The position numbers and the translations under genes were made by a program. From positions 1 to 44,836 of the forward strand of contig JWZX01002735.1 in assembly GCA_001275005.1 (NCBI GenBank): 44,836 bases of DNA, in the 5' to 3' direction. Below, one piece after another: positions 36,805 through 44,836 of this stretch. Positions within the stretch are counted from its first letter, which is position 1; every line of letters begins with the position of its first letter. Under the pieces are notes generated by a model that was not told the origin of the DNA, did not search any database, and saw only the letters and a list, made by a program, of their open reading frames with translations. The DNA is from Chrysochromulina tobinii (taxonomy: Eukaryota; Haptophyta; Prymnesiales; Chrysochromulinaceae).

Positions 36805-39768
36805 TCAATGGCCGCGTTCTGTGGTCATCTGATACTCGTCACGATCCACGACGCCGAGGTAGCACTCGCGCTCAGCGTCGGTTTGCAGCGCCGCAAGCCT
36901 CTTCGCGTCCGTGTCGAGCCCAGGGTGCCAGAGGTCCACGATGAGCACGACGCGCGGGTGCTTCGTCAGATTCCACACCTCATGATCGAATGAGTCGTCG
37001 AAGAGGAGTATCTCGCCCTCGGCCCAACGGCGCGGCGGCTCGTCGCCACACCGAATGCAGCAGTCGCCCTCGGGCACCACGAGCCCGAGGTGCGCACGCA
37101 ACCGCCCATTGGTTGGCCCGCAGTGCGCAGCGAGTCGCGTGCCTGGCCGCAGCAGTGAAAAGTATGCGGAGCCGAAGGGGCAGCTCGTCGCATCGCGCCG
37201 CAGCGCTTCGTCCGAGCGCAGCAGCTTGGAGGTGAACGGCGCACGTTGCGTGTTGGCTACGTTCTGTCGCCCGTTGTAGTACAGTCCAACGTCGGACCAG
37301 TCGCCTGAGACGAGCACGGCACTCAGATAGGGGGCAAAGCTCTCCGCCCTGTCTGCATGCTGCGCGTCTGCACGGAGGAGGGACAGCGCCTCGGCCCGTA
37401 TCTTCGACTTGGCTGTGAGCAACGCACGCAGCGCCGCGTGCTGCTGCGGATCGTGCCACGCACACGCGAGCAGCCCCGGCAAGAGCTGCGACGGCCGCTG
37501 CGCCGGGTGCGCGTACACGCCGGCGTGCACGCCTTTGAGATGTACCGCGCGCTGCGCCGCCCGCCGCCTCTCAGGCTGCCCCTCGTAACGCGTGTCCTTC
37601 TCGAGCGCCCAATGCCACGCATCGTACAGCTGCCACGTAGAGCCGTCCGCCGCAGCGCTCCTCGCATAATGGTCAATGGACGGCTCAACGTTGCGCCCGC
37701 CGCAATGCGCCACGCCCCCGCCGCTATGAGCGCGATTGGCGCCTGCCCTCCCCCCTGCTCCTCCACCTGCTCCTGCGCCGCTCACGCCGTAGCCGTCCGC
37801 ATGCAGCGCGTCGCACGCCTGCCCGAGGAGGAGCTCCGCCCGCCCGATGAAGCGCTGCAGGTATGGCGCAGGTGGCAGCGGGCAGTTGGGACGGCGCTCG
37901 CCGAGCACCTGCGCGAGGTCCAGCGCCCCTCGTGCATTGGGCGCGGGCGGCGGTGCGGCATACGCGCCCACGTCGGCCACCACCGCCGTGAGCATCTCAT
38001 ACGCCTCAAGCGCGAGGGGGATCGAAGCCCGGCTACATGCACCCTTGGCGCGCTTGGCGGCCTTCGCCTGCAGTCCTATTGCGTCGGTCACACGCATGGC
38101 CGCGAGCTCAAGCCGAGCGTACACGGAGGTGGGGTCGATCACAAGGATACGCTCGAAGGCGACGATCCGACCGACTGCATCGTCCGCAGCCCCCGCCACA
38201 GCGCTCAGCGCAGGGAGCGCCTTCCCGAGCGCCTCTAGCTCGTGCATGAGTGCCGCTTGGACCCGCTCGAGCGTCGCGGCGAGCGCGCGCGCCTCCGGAG
38301 CATTGGCCCTTTCCCCACAGGCCTCCACGCGCCTGGCGACGAGCGCTCGTGCGTGCCCTACCATGCGCATCCCGTCCACGAATCGGCCGAGACGCTCAAG
38401 TATTTGTGCGCGCTGCGTCCAGAGCGCCGCATCGAGCGGCGCGTGCTGGAGCGCGGTGTCCAGCTCACCGAGTGCGGCGTCCAAATCATCGAGTGCGGCC
38501 GCTGCTCTCTCGTCCGTTGTGCCGTCAGCCGCCGTGCCCATGCCGCCAGCCGCTTGGCTTGCTGCCGCACGCGATGGTCGGAAGAGAGCAAAGGCTGAGC
38601 TCGAAGAGGAGGGCGAGGGCGAGGGCGAGGGCGAGGGCGAGGGCGAGGGCGAGGGCGAGGAAGGCGACGGGTCGGCAGGGGCGGCGCTCGGCGCCAGCCA
38701 GCGGAAAAGCATCTCGTAGAGCTCGCCCGCATCTCGTAGCTGGAGCACCAGGTTGTGACTGCGATTCGCATGCACGATCGTCGTGCAGCTCAACGCACGA
38801 CTTGCTACTCCGCCGCCGCCACCGCCGCCGCCATCACCAGCGGCACGGCGCTCGTCAACGGCGGCCTGCAGCCTCTCGGCCTCGTACACATCGCCGTGCT
38901 CGCTCGCGCCCACATGCACCTCCACAGCAGTGAATATCGAGGGTGGCGCCTCTCGCACCGCTTCGACGAGCGAGCGCATTGCAAAGCCCTCGGCGCTCGC
39001 CGCAAGGCGCAGCCACGAGAGCAGTTCGTCAAAGTGCATCGGCTCGAGCGCCGCGCCGCGCCGTTCATCGGGGTGCAGCAGCACCTGTGGAGAGAAGGCG
39101 ACAGCGCGGTCGGCGTTGAGCGCAATGCCCGCACGAATGGCTGCATAACCACCCATCGACGAGCCGATGGTCACCACGCGCGCCGGCGCAAGCCGGTCGA
39201 TTTCGGCACGCAGCCCGGCCACCATCGATTCGAACGTGTCGCCCGCCGCCGCGTCGCCAAACGCGCCGTCGCCCAGCCCACGGCAGTACCACGAGCGCGA
39301 CGCGTCCCGCACAAAGAGCGCGTAGCGCGCGCCTGCCTTGGTGCACGAGCGCACAAACTCGTGCGGCGGCATGCCACCGCTGTGCCCGCCTCCTATGTGC
39401 TGCTGCAACCCACCAAAGGCGATCACCATCGTCTCGCAGCTGTGGGCGCGATCGTCCATGTAGTGACGCAGCACGGCCGCACCGCCCTTGCGCCGCACCC
39501 GCACCTCCTCGTTCAGTGCCGCACGCAAGCGAGTCTCGTCACCATCCTGCATGAACCGATTGAGGCTCTCCTTCATCCGCTTGTCGAGCGCGGCCTCACT
39601 TGGTATGGCTGCCTGCAGTGACGGAGTGGAGGCTCCCGACGCCGCAGCAGAGGGTTTTGGTGCGTTGGCCTCACTTCTCTCGAGAGGCTGACACACAATC
39701 CGGGCCTCCTTGCAGCCCATCGTCGCGGCACGGCGCGAAGGCCGCCAGTCCGAGCGTACACCAGCCAT
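36805..39768 (-). CDS. Alpha/beta-hydrolase-like / helical repeat / Asp-Asn beta-hydroxylase fusion
   Basis: A 987-residue protein. Residues about 110-390 resemble an alpha/beta hydrolase: MVIAFGGLQQH, the nucleophile elbow GSSMGG with Ser204, and a late His in ANRSHNL. A (Pro-Ser)n linker leads to a TPR-like helical region (about 440-660). The C-terminal about 190 residues are an aspartyl/asparaginyl beta-hydroxylase domain: NGRQNVANTQRAPFT, then H882 in AAHCGPTN, H929 in FDDSFDHEVWN and R939. That is the two-His iron site with the 2-oxoglutarate Arg ten residues after the second His, as in ASPH. ASPH-type enzymes hydroxylate Asp/Asn in EGF-like or ankyrin repeats, or small molecules. The start at 39768 (MAGVRSDW) avoids overlap with the divergent gene. 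Confidence 0.8.
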   Translation of the reverse strand: MAGVRSDWRPSRRAATMGCKEARIVCQPLERSEANAPKPSAAASGASTPSLQAAIPSEAALDKRMKESLNRFMQDGDETRLRAALNEEVRVRRKGGAAVLRHYMDDRAHSCETMVIAFGGLQQHIGGGHSGGMPPHEFVRSCTKAGARYALFVRDASRSWYCRGLGDGAFGDAAAGDTFESMVAGLRAEIDRLAPARVVTIGSSMGGYAAIRAGIALNADRAVAFSPQVLLHPDERRGAALEPMHFDELLSWLRLAASAEGFAMRSLVEAVREAPPSIFTAVEVHVGASEHGDVYEAERLQAAVDERRAAGDGGGGGGGGVASRALSCTTIVHANRSHNLVLQLRDAGELYEMLFRWLAPSAAPADPSPSSPSPSPSPSPSPSPSPSSSSSAFALFRPSRAAASQAAGGMGTAADGTTDERAAAALDDLDAALGELDTALQHAPLDAALWTQRAQILERLGRFVDGMRMVGHARALVARRVEACGERANAPEARALAATLERVQAALMHELEALGKALPALSAVAGAADDAVGRIVAFERILVIDPTSVYARLELAAMRVTDAIGLQAKAAKRAKGACSRASIPLALEAYEMLTAVVADVGAYAAPPPAPNARGALDLAQVLGERRPNCPLPPAPYLQRFIGRAELLLGQACDALHADGYGVSGAGAGGGAGGRAGANRAHSGGGVAHCGGRNVEPSIDHYARSAAADGSTWQLYDAWHWALEKDTRYEGQPERRRAAQRAVHLKGVHAGVYAHPAQRPSQLLPGLLACAWHDPQQHAALRALLTAKSKIRAEALSLLRADAQHADRAESFAPYLSAVLVSGDWSDVGLYYNGRQNVANTQRAPFTSKLLRSDEALRRDATSCPFGSAYFSLLRPGTRLAAHCGPTNGRLRAHLGLVVPEGDCCIRCGDEPPRRWAEGEILLFDDSFDHEVWNLTKHPRVVLIVDLWHPGLDTDAKRLAALQTDAERECYLGVVDRDEYQMTTERGH
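38609..38660 (-). repeat. GGGCGA hexanucleotide microsatellite in coding sequence
   Basis: Nearly nine GAGGGC units encode a (Pro-Ser)n linker between the hydrolase-like domain and the helical region. Length variation would stay in frame in steps of two residues. Confidence 0.95.
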
Positions 39769-39892
39769 CGTCCGGGTCAGTCGGACGGGACACCTGCGCG
39801 CGCGCGCCGATCCTTTATTAACTTTTAATTGCACGTAATTATCCGACAAAAGACACCGGGGAACAGTAAAGCAGTGAGAGGGTACAAGTGGC

Positions 39893-41168
39893 ATGCATTC
39901 CACACAGCGGGCTAATCCGCCGAATACCATATTAGGCAAGAAAGTCGGTCGTGTGACGAGAAAGCTACTGCTCTGCGCGGCCGCGCTCTCGGCGATGGCG
40001 TGCTCGTGCGAAGAAGAGTTGGAGCTCTGTTGCGAGCGCGCATGTACGGGTCAGATACGCTGCAGCTGCTGCACCCGGAAGTATCTATGTACCAGCGCGG
40101 ATCGCATCGGCTGTTTTGGCATCGAGATGGCCGGTTTTCGGCAGGTCGTGTTTATATTCGACCTCGTGCTGCTGATCATGGCGTTCGCCCTCTCGTGTGT
40201 CTTGCTCATATTCGATGACCCTTTCGGCATCTTTGGCCTCGAGAAAAACCGAACTCTCATGACCAGCATCGGCGCATGGGCCATGATCCAAGGCAAGCCC
40301 ATCCCGTACCCAGCTGTGCCGGGCTTGGAGGTCAACGTGATGTTCTTCACCACCCTATGGGGCCTCATCGTCGTGCCGACTCAGGGATCTGCCGACTCAG
40401 AGATTTTCGTAGTAGAGATCTGCCACGAGAACCCCGGCCGACACGCTCTGTGTAACGGCGTCTCTTGGGGTTTCCTTGCAGAGAGGTGGAATGCGTACGA
40501 GACGGGCGGGAACTTCACCTCGCACAACGGCATCTCGCAGCCCGCCACTGCGGAGAGCTTGCCCTCGATGGGCGGCTTCACCTTTGGCGACTTTGCTGCG
40601 CACTCGTGCACTCTCTCGGCGCAGACTGCGCGGATCTCGCTGGCCGTCGGCTGCGGCTGCTCGCTGCTGCTCCTCCTCTCGCGCTTCACCTGCCACTCGC
40701 GCTTCGAGCGCAGCTCGGACTCTGGGAGAAAGTGCCCGCTGCTGCTCGTGGTGCTTGCGATGCTCGCCATCTCGCTGGTCACACCCTTATACTACTGGGA
40801 GGGCTGCCTGCGCGAGATCGACCTGTCGCTCGGCCGGCTAGGTTCCCAGAGCGGCAGCGCATTCGCGGTGCGCCGGCAGCTGCCTCTCAAGAAAGCCTGT
40901 CCTTAGTCTGCCTCCCTGGCCTTGGCACCCAGGAGCCACCTTCTTCGGGTGCAGCACCCATCTGACCATCGTTACGCGCGCTCGCCCCCGTCCCCCTGTG
41001 CTCTCCCCGCAGGGCGCCTTCGTCACGTGGACGTGGGGAATGCACATGGCTGTTGGCGCCAGCTGTTGCTACTGCACGAGCTTCTTGACCCACCTCGTGC
41101 TCAGGGGCAGCCATGCGTCACCCAGTGAGCTCGCGCCGCTCGTCTACAAGGTTGATTACGTCAAGTGA
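39893..41168 (+). CDS. Multi-pass membrane protein, unknown (two exons)
   Basis: Exons 39893-40867 and 41013-41168 join in phase 0 to encode 376 residues. The N-terminal part is Cys-rich (CSCEEELELCCERACTGQ, then CSCCTRKYLC). Clear membrane segments are VVFIFDLVLLIMAFALSCVL, ISLAVGCGCSLLLLL and CPLLLVVLAMLAISLV, with a weaker one at VNVMFFTTLWGLIVV. Exon 2 adds a final hydrophobic segment (MHMAVGASCCYCTSFLTHLV) and ends YKVDYVK. A large loop with conserved-looking Cys lies between the second and third segments, a claudin/tetraspanin-like layout, but no family was recognised. Without splicing the frame would end at 40906, losing the last segment. The ATG at 39995 is an alternative start. Confidence 0.65.
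40868..41012 (+). other. Intron in the multi-pass membrane gene (145 bp)
   Basis: The donor is TTCGCG|GTGCGC and the acceptor, after a CT-rich tract, is CCCCGCAG|GGCGCC. The downstream exon then encodes a hydrophobic helix and a stop in the right frame. Confidence 0.75.
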
Positions 41169-41611
41169 GTTACGTCTAAGTTACGTCACAACGAAGTGAG
41201 AGTGCAGATTGCGGTAAAAGTGCAGATGTTGTTCACTGCAGTGACTGTTGAGTCCTTGCACATAGGATTGTTACAGTGAGGACGGTCGGGCCTTTTCAGT
41301 TGTATCACGACGCAAAATTGACCCCCATGCTTGACCCCCCCCTATTTAATTGTTGATCTCCGCTCGGCAGCCGGGGTGGCGTGAGACGCATGACGCAATA
41401 AACGCAATGATATCCTCCCCCCCCCCCGAAGCGCTAGCGCTCGGCTGAAGCGGAATGTAATGTCCAATGAGAAAGGTTCGGTGGAAAAGCCGGTCGACAT
41501 GCGCGTGGAGAGATGGAACCCCACTGCCACTCACACAAAAGTTTTAACGTACACGACCGCACGATCATTCTGCATTCTCGAGAACACATGCTCATACCAC
41601 AGACGCTGTAC
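41169..41611. other. Intergenic between convergent genes
   Basis: The word TTACGTC occurs three times at 41156, 41170 and 41181 around the stop codon of the upstream gene. Poly-C runs (about 41409-41420) and a palindrome AGCGCTAGCGCT (about 41430) are present. No gene is supported. Confidence 0.45.
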
Positions 41612-42820
41612 TCAGCGCACGGGGCCGTCGTGCGCTGTAGATCTGTGGTCTGATTGGTTGCGCTGTACCCACATTGTAGATCTATGTTTGGTTGCGCCGC
41701 CGGTATTACGCAGGCGCCAAAGGTCTTCCTGCTCGTCAAGCCATCTGGACGCCTTTGTCGAATTGTGAGCATGCCAAACAACCGAGTGAAACAGGGGTGC
41801 ATTTAACCTTATCTTGTTCCAATCGACGCAGCGCGACTTGTAGCCGGCGCAAATGGGAGCGTTCCCAAGCCGCACGACGGGCAGCCCTGCAGTTCTTGCC
41901 GCCGCTGCGAGCATAGGCTCGGGCATTCGCGTCCCCCCTCTGTCTTGGGGCTGACCGTGCCCCAAGCATGCCTCGACGAGTCGCCACCAGAAACGATCGC
42001 ACGCCGTGGTACTACGTGCTGCCGCGCGCACGTCTTCAGCCGGCAGTTCGTAGACGAAGAGGTCAAGGCTGAGCTGGCGAGAGCTGCCCTGGAAGTGGTC
42101 GGCAAGCAGCCGGCCTGGTCCGCGTTCGCGAGCATTTGCGAGCAGCGAAGAGATGCGGAAGATGCCGTAAGGCGTGGGCAGGTTATCGGGACCACTCGTG
42201 TACAGCACCCAAGGAAAAAGCGACAGAATCTTAGACGCGGCGAAGAGCGAGTGGAACTCGCCGCATTTGTACCCAAGGTTGACATGCGTCAGAATGATCA
42301 TCCGCAGCCGCATCGAGCCAAGTTTAAACAGCCGCAGCCAGGAAATCGGGTGCTCGGGATCGAGCTCGGACGAGTTGTAGTTTGTCGATCGTCCAGGTTT
42401 TTGACCCGCGTCATTCTTGATAATCAATAGCGACAGGCCATGCAGCACGCTCGCTCTCTGACCTTGATTGATTCCGCGCGTTGGGGAGTGCAGCTCCATC
42501 ATGCTCGTCAGCTCGAGCATGCGTGCGTAAAGAGCGAACTGCTCTCCGCGATGGGCATGGCTGTGAATCAACACCAGGCCGTTGCTGGCATTGCTAGCGC
42601 GACCATCATGGTGCGAAGCGGTGGCCTCCGCTGCAGCCTCACGCCGGCTGGCGTGCAGCGCCGAGTCCGCCGCTTCATTGTAGAGCACCGTGCCGTCTGG
42701 CATCATGGCAGCGCTTACGCCCTCGAATTTCAGCTGTGCCAGCACCTTGCGGTCAATGCGCTCAGGAAGGTCGATCGCCGTATGCTGACCAAGCTGGATT
42801 TGTAGCCAAGGTGCGGGCAT
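41612..42820 (-). CDS. Unrecognised protein, possible glycosyltransferase-like
   Basis: A 402-residue protein without a signal peptide or clear membrane span. The central part (YKCGEFHSLFAASKILSLF, WVLYTSGPDNLPTP, DLFVYELP) and the following FWWRLVEACLGHG...PEPMLAAAARTAGLPVV resemble the arrangement of some nucleotide-sugar-dependent transferases, where a hydrophobic strand and a Phe/Trp-rich helix flank the active site. No DxD metal motif is evident, so this is only a guess. A possible Cys pair lies in ICAGYKSRC. No intron is seen. The gene is convergent with the membrane-protein gene. Confidence 0.55.
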   Translation of the reverse strand: MPAPWLQIQLGQHTAIDLPERIDRKVLAQLKFEGVSAAMMPDGTVLYNEAADSALHASRREAAAEATASHHDGRASNASNGLVLIHSHAHRGEQFALYARMLELTSMMELHSPTRGINQGQRASVLHGLSLLIIKNDAGQKPGRSTNYNSSELDPEHPISWLRLFKLGSMRLRMIILTHVNLGYKCGEFHSLFAASKILSLFPWVLYTSGPDNLPTPYGIFRISSLLANARERGPGRLLADHFQGSSRQLSLDLFVYELPAEDVRAAARSTTACDRFWWRLVEACLGHGQPQDRGGTRMPEPMLAAAARTAGLPVVRLGNAPICAGYKSRCVDWNKIRLNAPLFHSVVWHAHNSTKASRWLDEQEDLWRLRNTGGATKHRSTMWVQRNQSDHRSTAHDGPVR

Positions 42821-43350
42821 GTCCTCGGTCTGGTACTAGTATCTGCAACTATTGTACGGCTCGGTACTGCTGACTGCAGGTTCTGAACTACATTAGCAGA
42901 AGAAGATGACGAAACATAATCGAGATCGTACAAATCATGAGATGAACGAAGAAGAAAGGTATATTTTTGATAAACGACATAATGAAAAAGCGCCAAAATA
43001 AACGTTCATGACAAGAAACTTGATTAAGTCAAAATCAAGTCCCCCCCCAATTCAAGTCAAATCCTTATTTTTTTCAGAGAAATATTACAAGACGATACTA
43101 ACCACCACATGATCGCTAATACTGTACTAATACTGTGACTCCACCGCACTTCACTCACGCACTGCCTATCGCCTACCCTGAACCCTCCAACGCCCGCCTC
43201 GCCGCCCCGACCCCGCGCATGATACACCTGTAGACGAGAAGCAACAAACACAAGAACATGGTGATGTTCGGTAACCAAAGCAGGGGTGGGGCACAGGGGG
43301 TACTCTAAAACTCTATAAAGGCCTTTAAAGGGGGTGTAATCTTAGTGTAA

Positions 43351-43388
43351 ATATCAAGTTGCCCCGCCCGCGCGTAGCGCGCGGGTTT
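43351..43388 (+). repeat. Hairpin-bearing dispersed repeat, copy A
   Basis: ATATCAAGTTGCCCCGC is followed by the hairpin CCCGCGCG-TAG-CGCGCGGG (43367-43385) and TTT. Upstream, CTCTATAAAG...GGGGGTGTAAT parallels the sequence before copy B. Confidence 0.85.
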
Positions 43389-44137
43389 AACGCCTTGGCA
43401 ACGAGCATGGCCATCTAGTTGTAGCCATCTTGGCCACCCGTGCGGATGTATGTCCTCACCATTGAGACGGAAAGAGGGGCGGCAGCCAAGGTGCTGGGTC
43501 TCACCGGAAGCGAAGGTGAAAGCGAAGGTGTGCGCGGGAAGGCGGGATGTTTCGTGAACAAAGTTGGAAGGGCTGTTTGCGGCCTAGTTTGCTATATATT
43601 GCCGATGCAAGCTGAATTTCCGCGGTTCGGGAGGTCTACGTTCCGAGATCTGTCGATGGGCACGTCCCTGCATAGTTTTGTGCATAGTCTCGCCACAAGG
43701 AGTCTCGCTAATAATGCATATAAATGCGTAATAACATTGGTAATCAAGTTGCCCCGCTGATAACCCCGCTGATACCCCACTGACGCGAGACGGCGAGAGC
43801 ACTCCCGTGCTCGCCGATACCAGGGGCCGTTACACCCCGCGTCGACACCCCTTGACAAAAGCAACTGTCTCGCACTATCCTCGCCCGCTCTCGACCCTGC
43901 ATGGCCGAGAACTCGAGCCTGAAGTCCTTGCCTGAAGTGAAGTCTGAAGATTTATCCTTGACTCATCACTCATGGCTTGACCGAAAGCTAACCGAAAGCT
44001 GGATTGTAGCCTCACACCGCCACGCGGAGGCACGAGCACACAAGTACAAAAGTACGAAGTAGAGCCTAACAAGCCCGGGGTATCGACGGCCTCTTGGGAA
44101 GTGTCGAAGTGACGGGGGTGCTCTATAGAGGGGGGGT

Positions 44138-44176
44138 AATCAAGTAGTTGCCCCGCGCGCGTAGCGCGCGGGTTTT
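44138..44176 (+). repeat. Hairpin-bearing dispersed repeat, copy B
   Basis: TAATCAAGTAGTTGCC is followed by CCCGCGCGC-GTA-GCGCGCGGG (44152-44172) and TTTT. It is in the same orientation as copy A, about 790 bp away. Confidence 0.85.
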
Positions 44177-44272
44177 CAGCCCGCCGCAGGCGCGAAATTT
44201 TTGGCGATATTGACTGTAAATCACTACATTTAGGCCCTGAAATTGATGCCACTCACACACTATTGACTGCGA

Positions 44273-44323
44273 CGCAACGTACATGACTACATGTATGTAC
44301 CGACTACTACAATGTACGTTGCG
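44273..44323. repeat. 12-bp perfect inverted repeat
   Basis: The arms CGCAACGTACAT (44273-44284) and ATGTACGTTGCG (44312-44323) are exact reverse complements. The 27-base spacer itself contains ACATGTATGT. It could be the terminal inverted repeats of a tiny element or a structured RNA; neither is shown. Confidence 0.85.
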
Positions 44324-44760
44324 CGAATACGTGGGCGGCAGATGCAGCGGGAGCGGCGACGAGCGCGGTGACTCTTGCGTTCGCCAATGCAATGTGCATT
44401 GTGATCATGCGCTTCAAGTATCGAAAGAGTTTCGTCAGAAGGTGTTAAAAGTCGCTCTCGCACTTGTGTTCGTAGATACAAAGTGTCGCGAGATGAGTCA
44501 GGTAATCAGCTGATACCTACTCAGTGGGCTCGCTAGAGGTCCAGCAAGATCTCTGGGATTCTGGTCGCATGTGTGAATGTGTAGTGGGAACGGAGAGGGG
44601 TTTAGTTTCGGTGTCGCGTGGTCGTGCAGTGTATCGTTGTGCACTCGACCGTCATCGTTGGCCTACCATTGAGCGTGACGGGTGTTGATCACACGTCTTG
44701 CGACACAAAGTGTGCCTTTGCATGTGTAGAATCCGAGCACGCATCTCTGCGCATTCGTTG

Positions 44761-44836
44761 ATGGCGATGAGCTCTGTGCGCATGCTGGCAATCGCAATGC
44801 TGCCGTTCTGCACCGCGCTCGTGCTCAGCCCGCCCG
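44761..44836 (+). CDS. N-terminus of a secreted protein (3' partial)
   Basis: An ATG at 44761 opens a frame that runs off the window after 25 codons. The sequence MAMSSVRMLAIAMLPFCTAL followed by VLSPP has the short n-region, hydrophobic core and polar end of a signal peptide, or of the first part of a bipartite plastid-targeting presequence. The body of the protein lies outside the window, so function is unknown. Confidence 0.55.
   Translation, partial: MAMSSVRMLAIAMLPFCTALVLSPP

Larger units (their letters stand above)
42821..44760. other. Gene-poor repeat-rich region
   Basis: This 1.9-kb stretch is relatively AT-rich, especially 42930-43080. The word ATCAAGT followed by C/G-rich sequence recurs at about 43033, 43353, 43743 and 44139. 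Two copies carry a GC hairpin. No coding frame is convincing. It looks like nested remnants of small non-autonomous elements plus the promoter of the final gene. Confidence 0.5.

Noticed and set aside
41013-41128. Alternative frame of the second exon of the membrane gene (LRHVDVGNAHGCWRQ)
   Set aside because: It requires a donor site not supported upstream and gives a polar tail. The chosen frame gives a hydrophobic helix and joins in phase at a GT-AG pair.
43300-44330. CRISPR-like or origin-like array
   Set aside because: The repeats are irregularly spaced, unequal in length and in a eukaryotic context; no Cas-type genes exist.

Overview
The window is nuclear DNA from a GC-rich, gene-dense unicellular eukaryote. 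The direct evidence is a complete spliceosomal U2 snRNA gene, three short GT-AG introns whose removal restores reading frame, a cytosolic 40S ribosomal protein (uS11), a NIMA-type kinase, a centrosomal FOP-type protein, and a 24-TM-type voltage-gated cation channel. Proteins rich in low-complexity Ala/Gly/Pro, chromodomain/LysM/GNAT mixtures, SPX-RING proteins and nucleotide-transporter-like carriers together suggest a microalga. A haptophyte is my best guess, but this is inference; a GC-rich stramenopile alga cannot be excluded. The FOP/LisH homologue suggests the organism can build basal bodies.

Layout. 0-2.3 kb: the 3' end of a Gly-rich protein, the U2 snRNA (minus strand) and a stretch with broken coding-like frames. 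2.3-5 kb: a GYF-domain protein and a TLC/NTT-like carrier, head to head. 5-10.6 kb: a chromodomain/GNAT/LysM-like protein and a 2-oxoglutarate oxygenase with a C-terminal trefoil-like module, head to head. 11.2-14.2 kb: an SPX-RING ubiquitin ligase and an SLC17/PHT4-like MFS carrier, tail to tail; together these look like phosphate homeostasis. 14.3-17.4 kb: a spliced unknown gene and a three-RRM nucleolin-like protein, head to head. 18.1-22.1 kb: FOP-like protein, a stand-alone endonuclease-like protein, and a NEK kinase with two WW-like repeats. 22.5-30.3 kb: one very large four-domain channel gene interrupted by a single-base frameshift. 30.5-36 kb: uS11, a histidine phosphatase, a secreted unknown and a degenerate membrane GTPase. 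36.8-42.8 kb: an alpha/beta-hydrolase / Asp-Asn beta-hydroxylase fusion, a spliced multi-TM protein and an unknown protein. 42.8-44.8 kb: gene-poor repeats with GC-rich hairpins, then the first 25 codons of a secreted protein.

How it works together. Six gene pairs are head to head with under about 250 bp between start codons, so shared bidirectional promoters are the rule here. One such promoter carries a 56-bp element that recurs, inverted and 54/56 identical, upstream of a gene 26 kb away. Most genes are single-exon; the introns found are 67, 76 and 145 bp. No prokaryote-type operons, CRISPR arrays or complete transposons were found.
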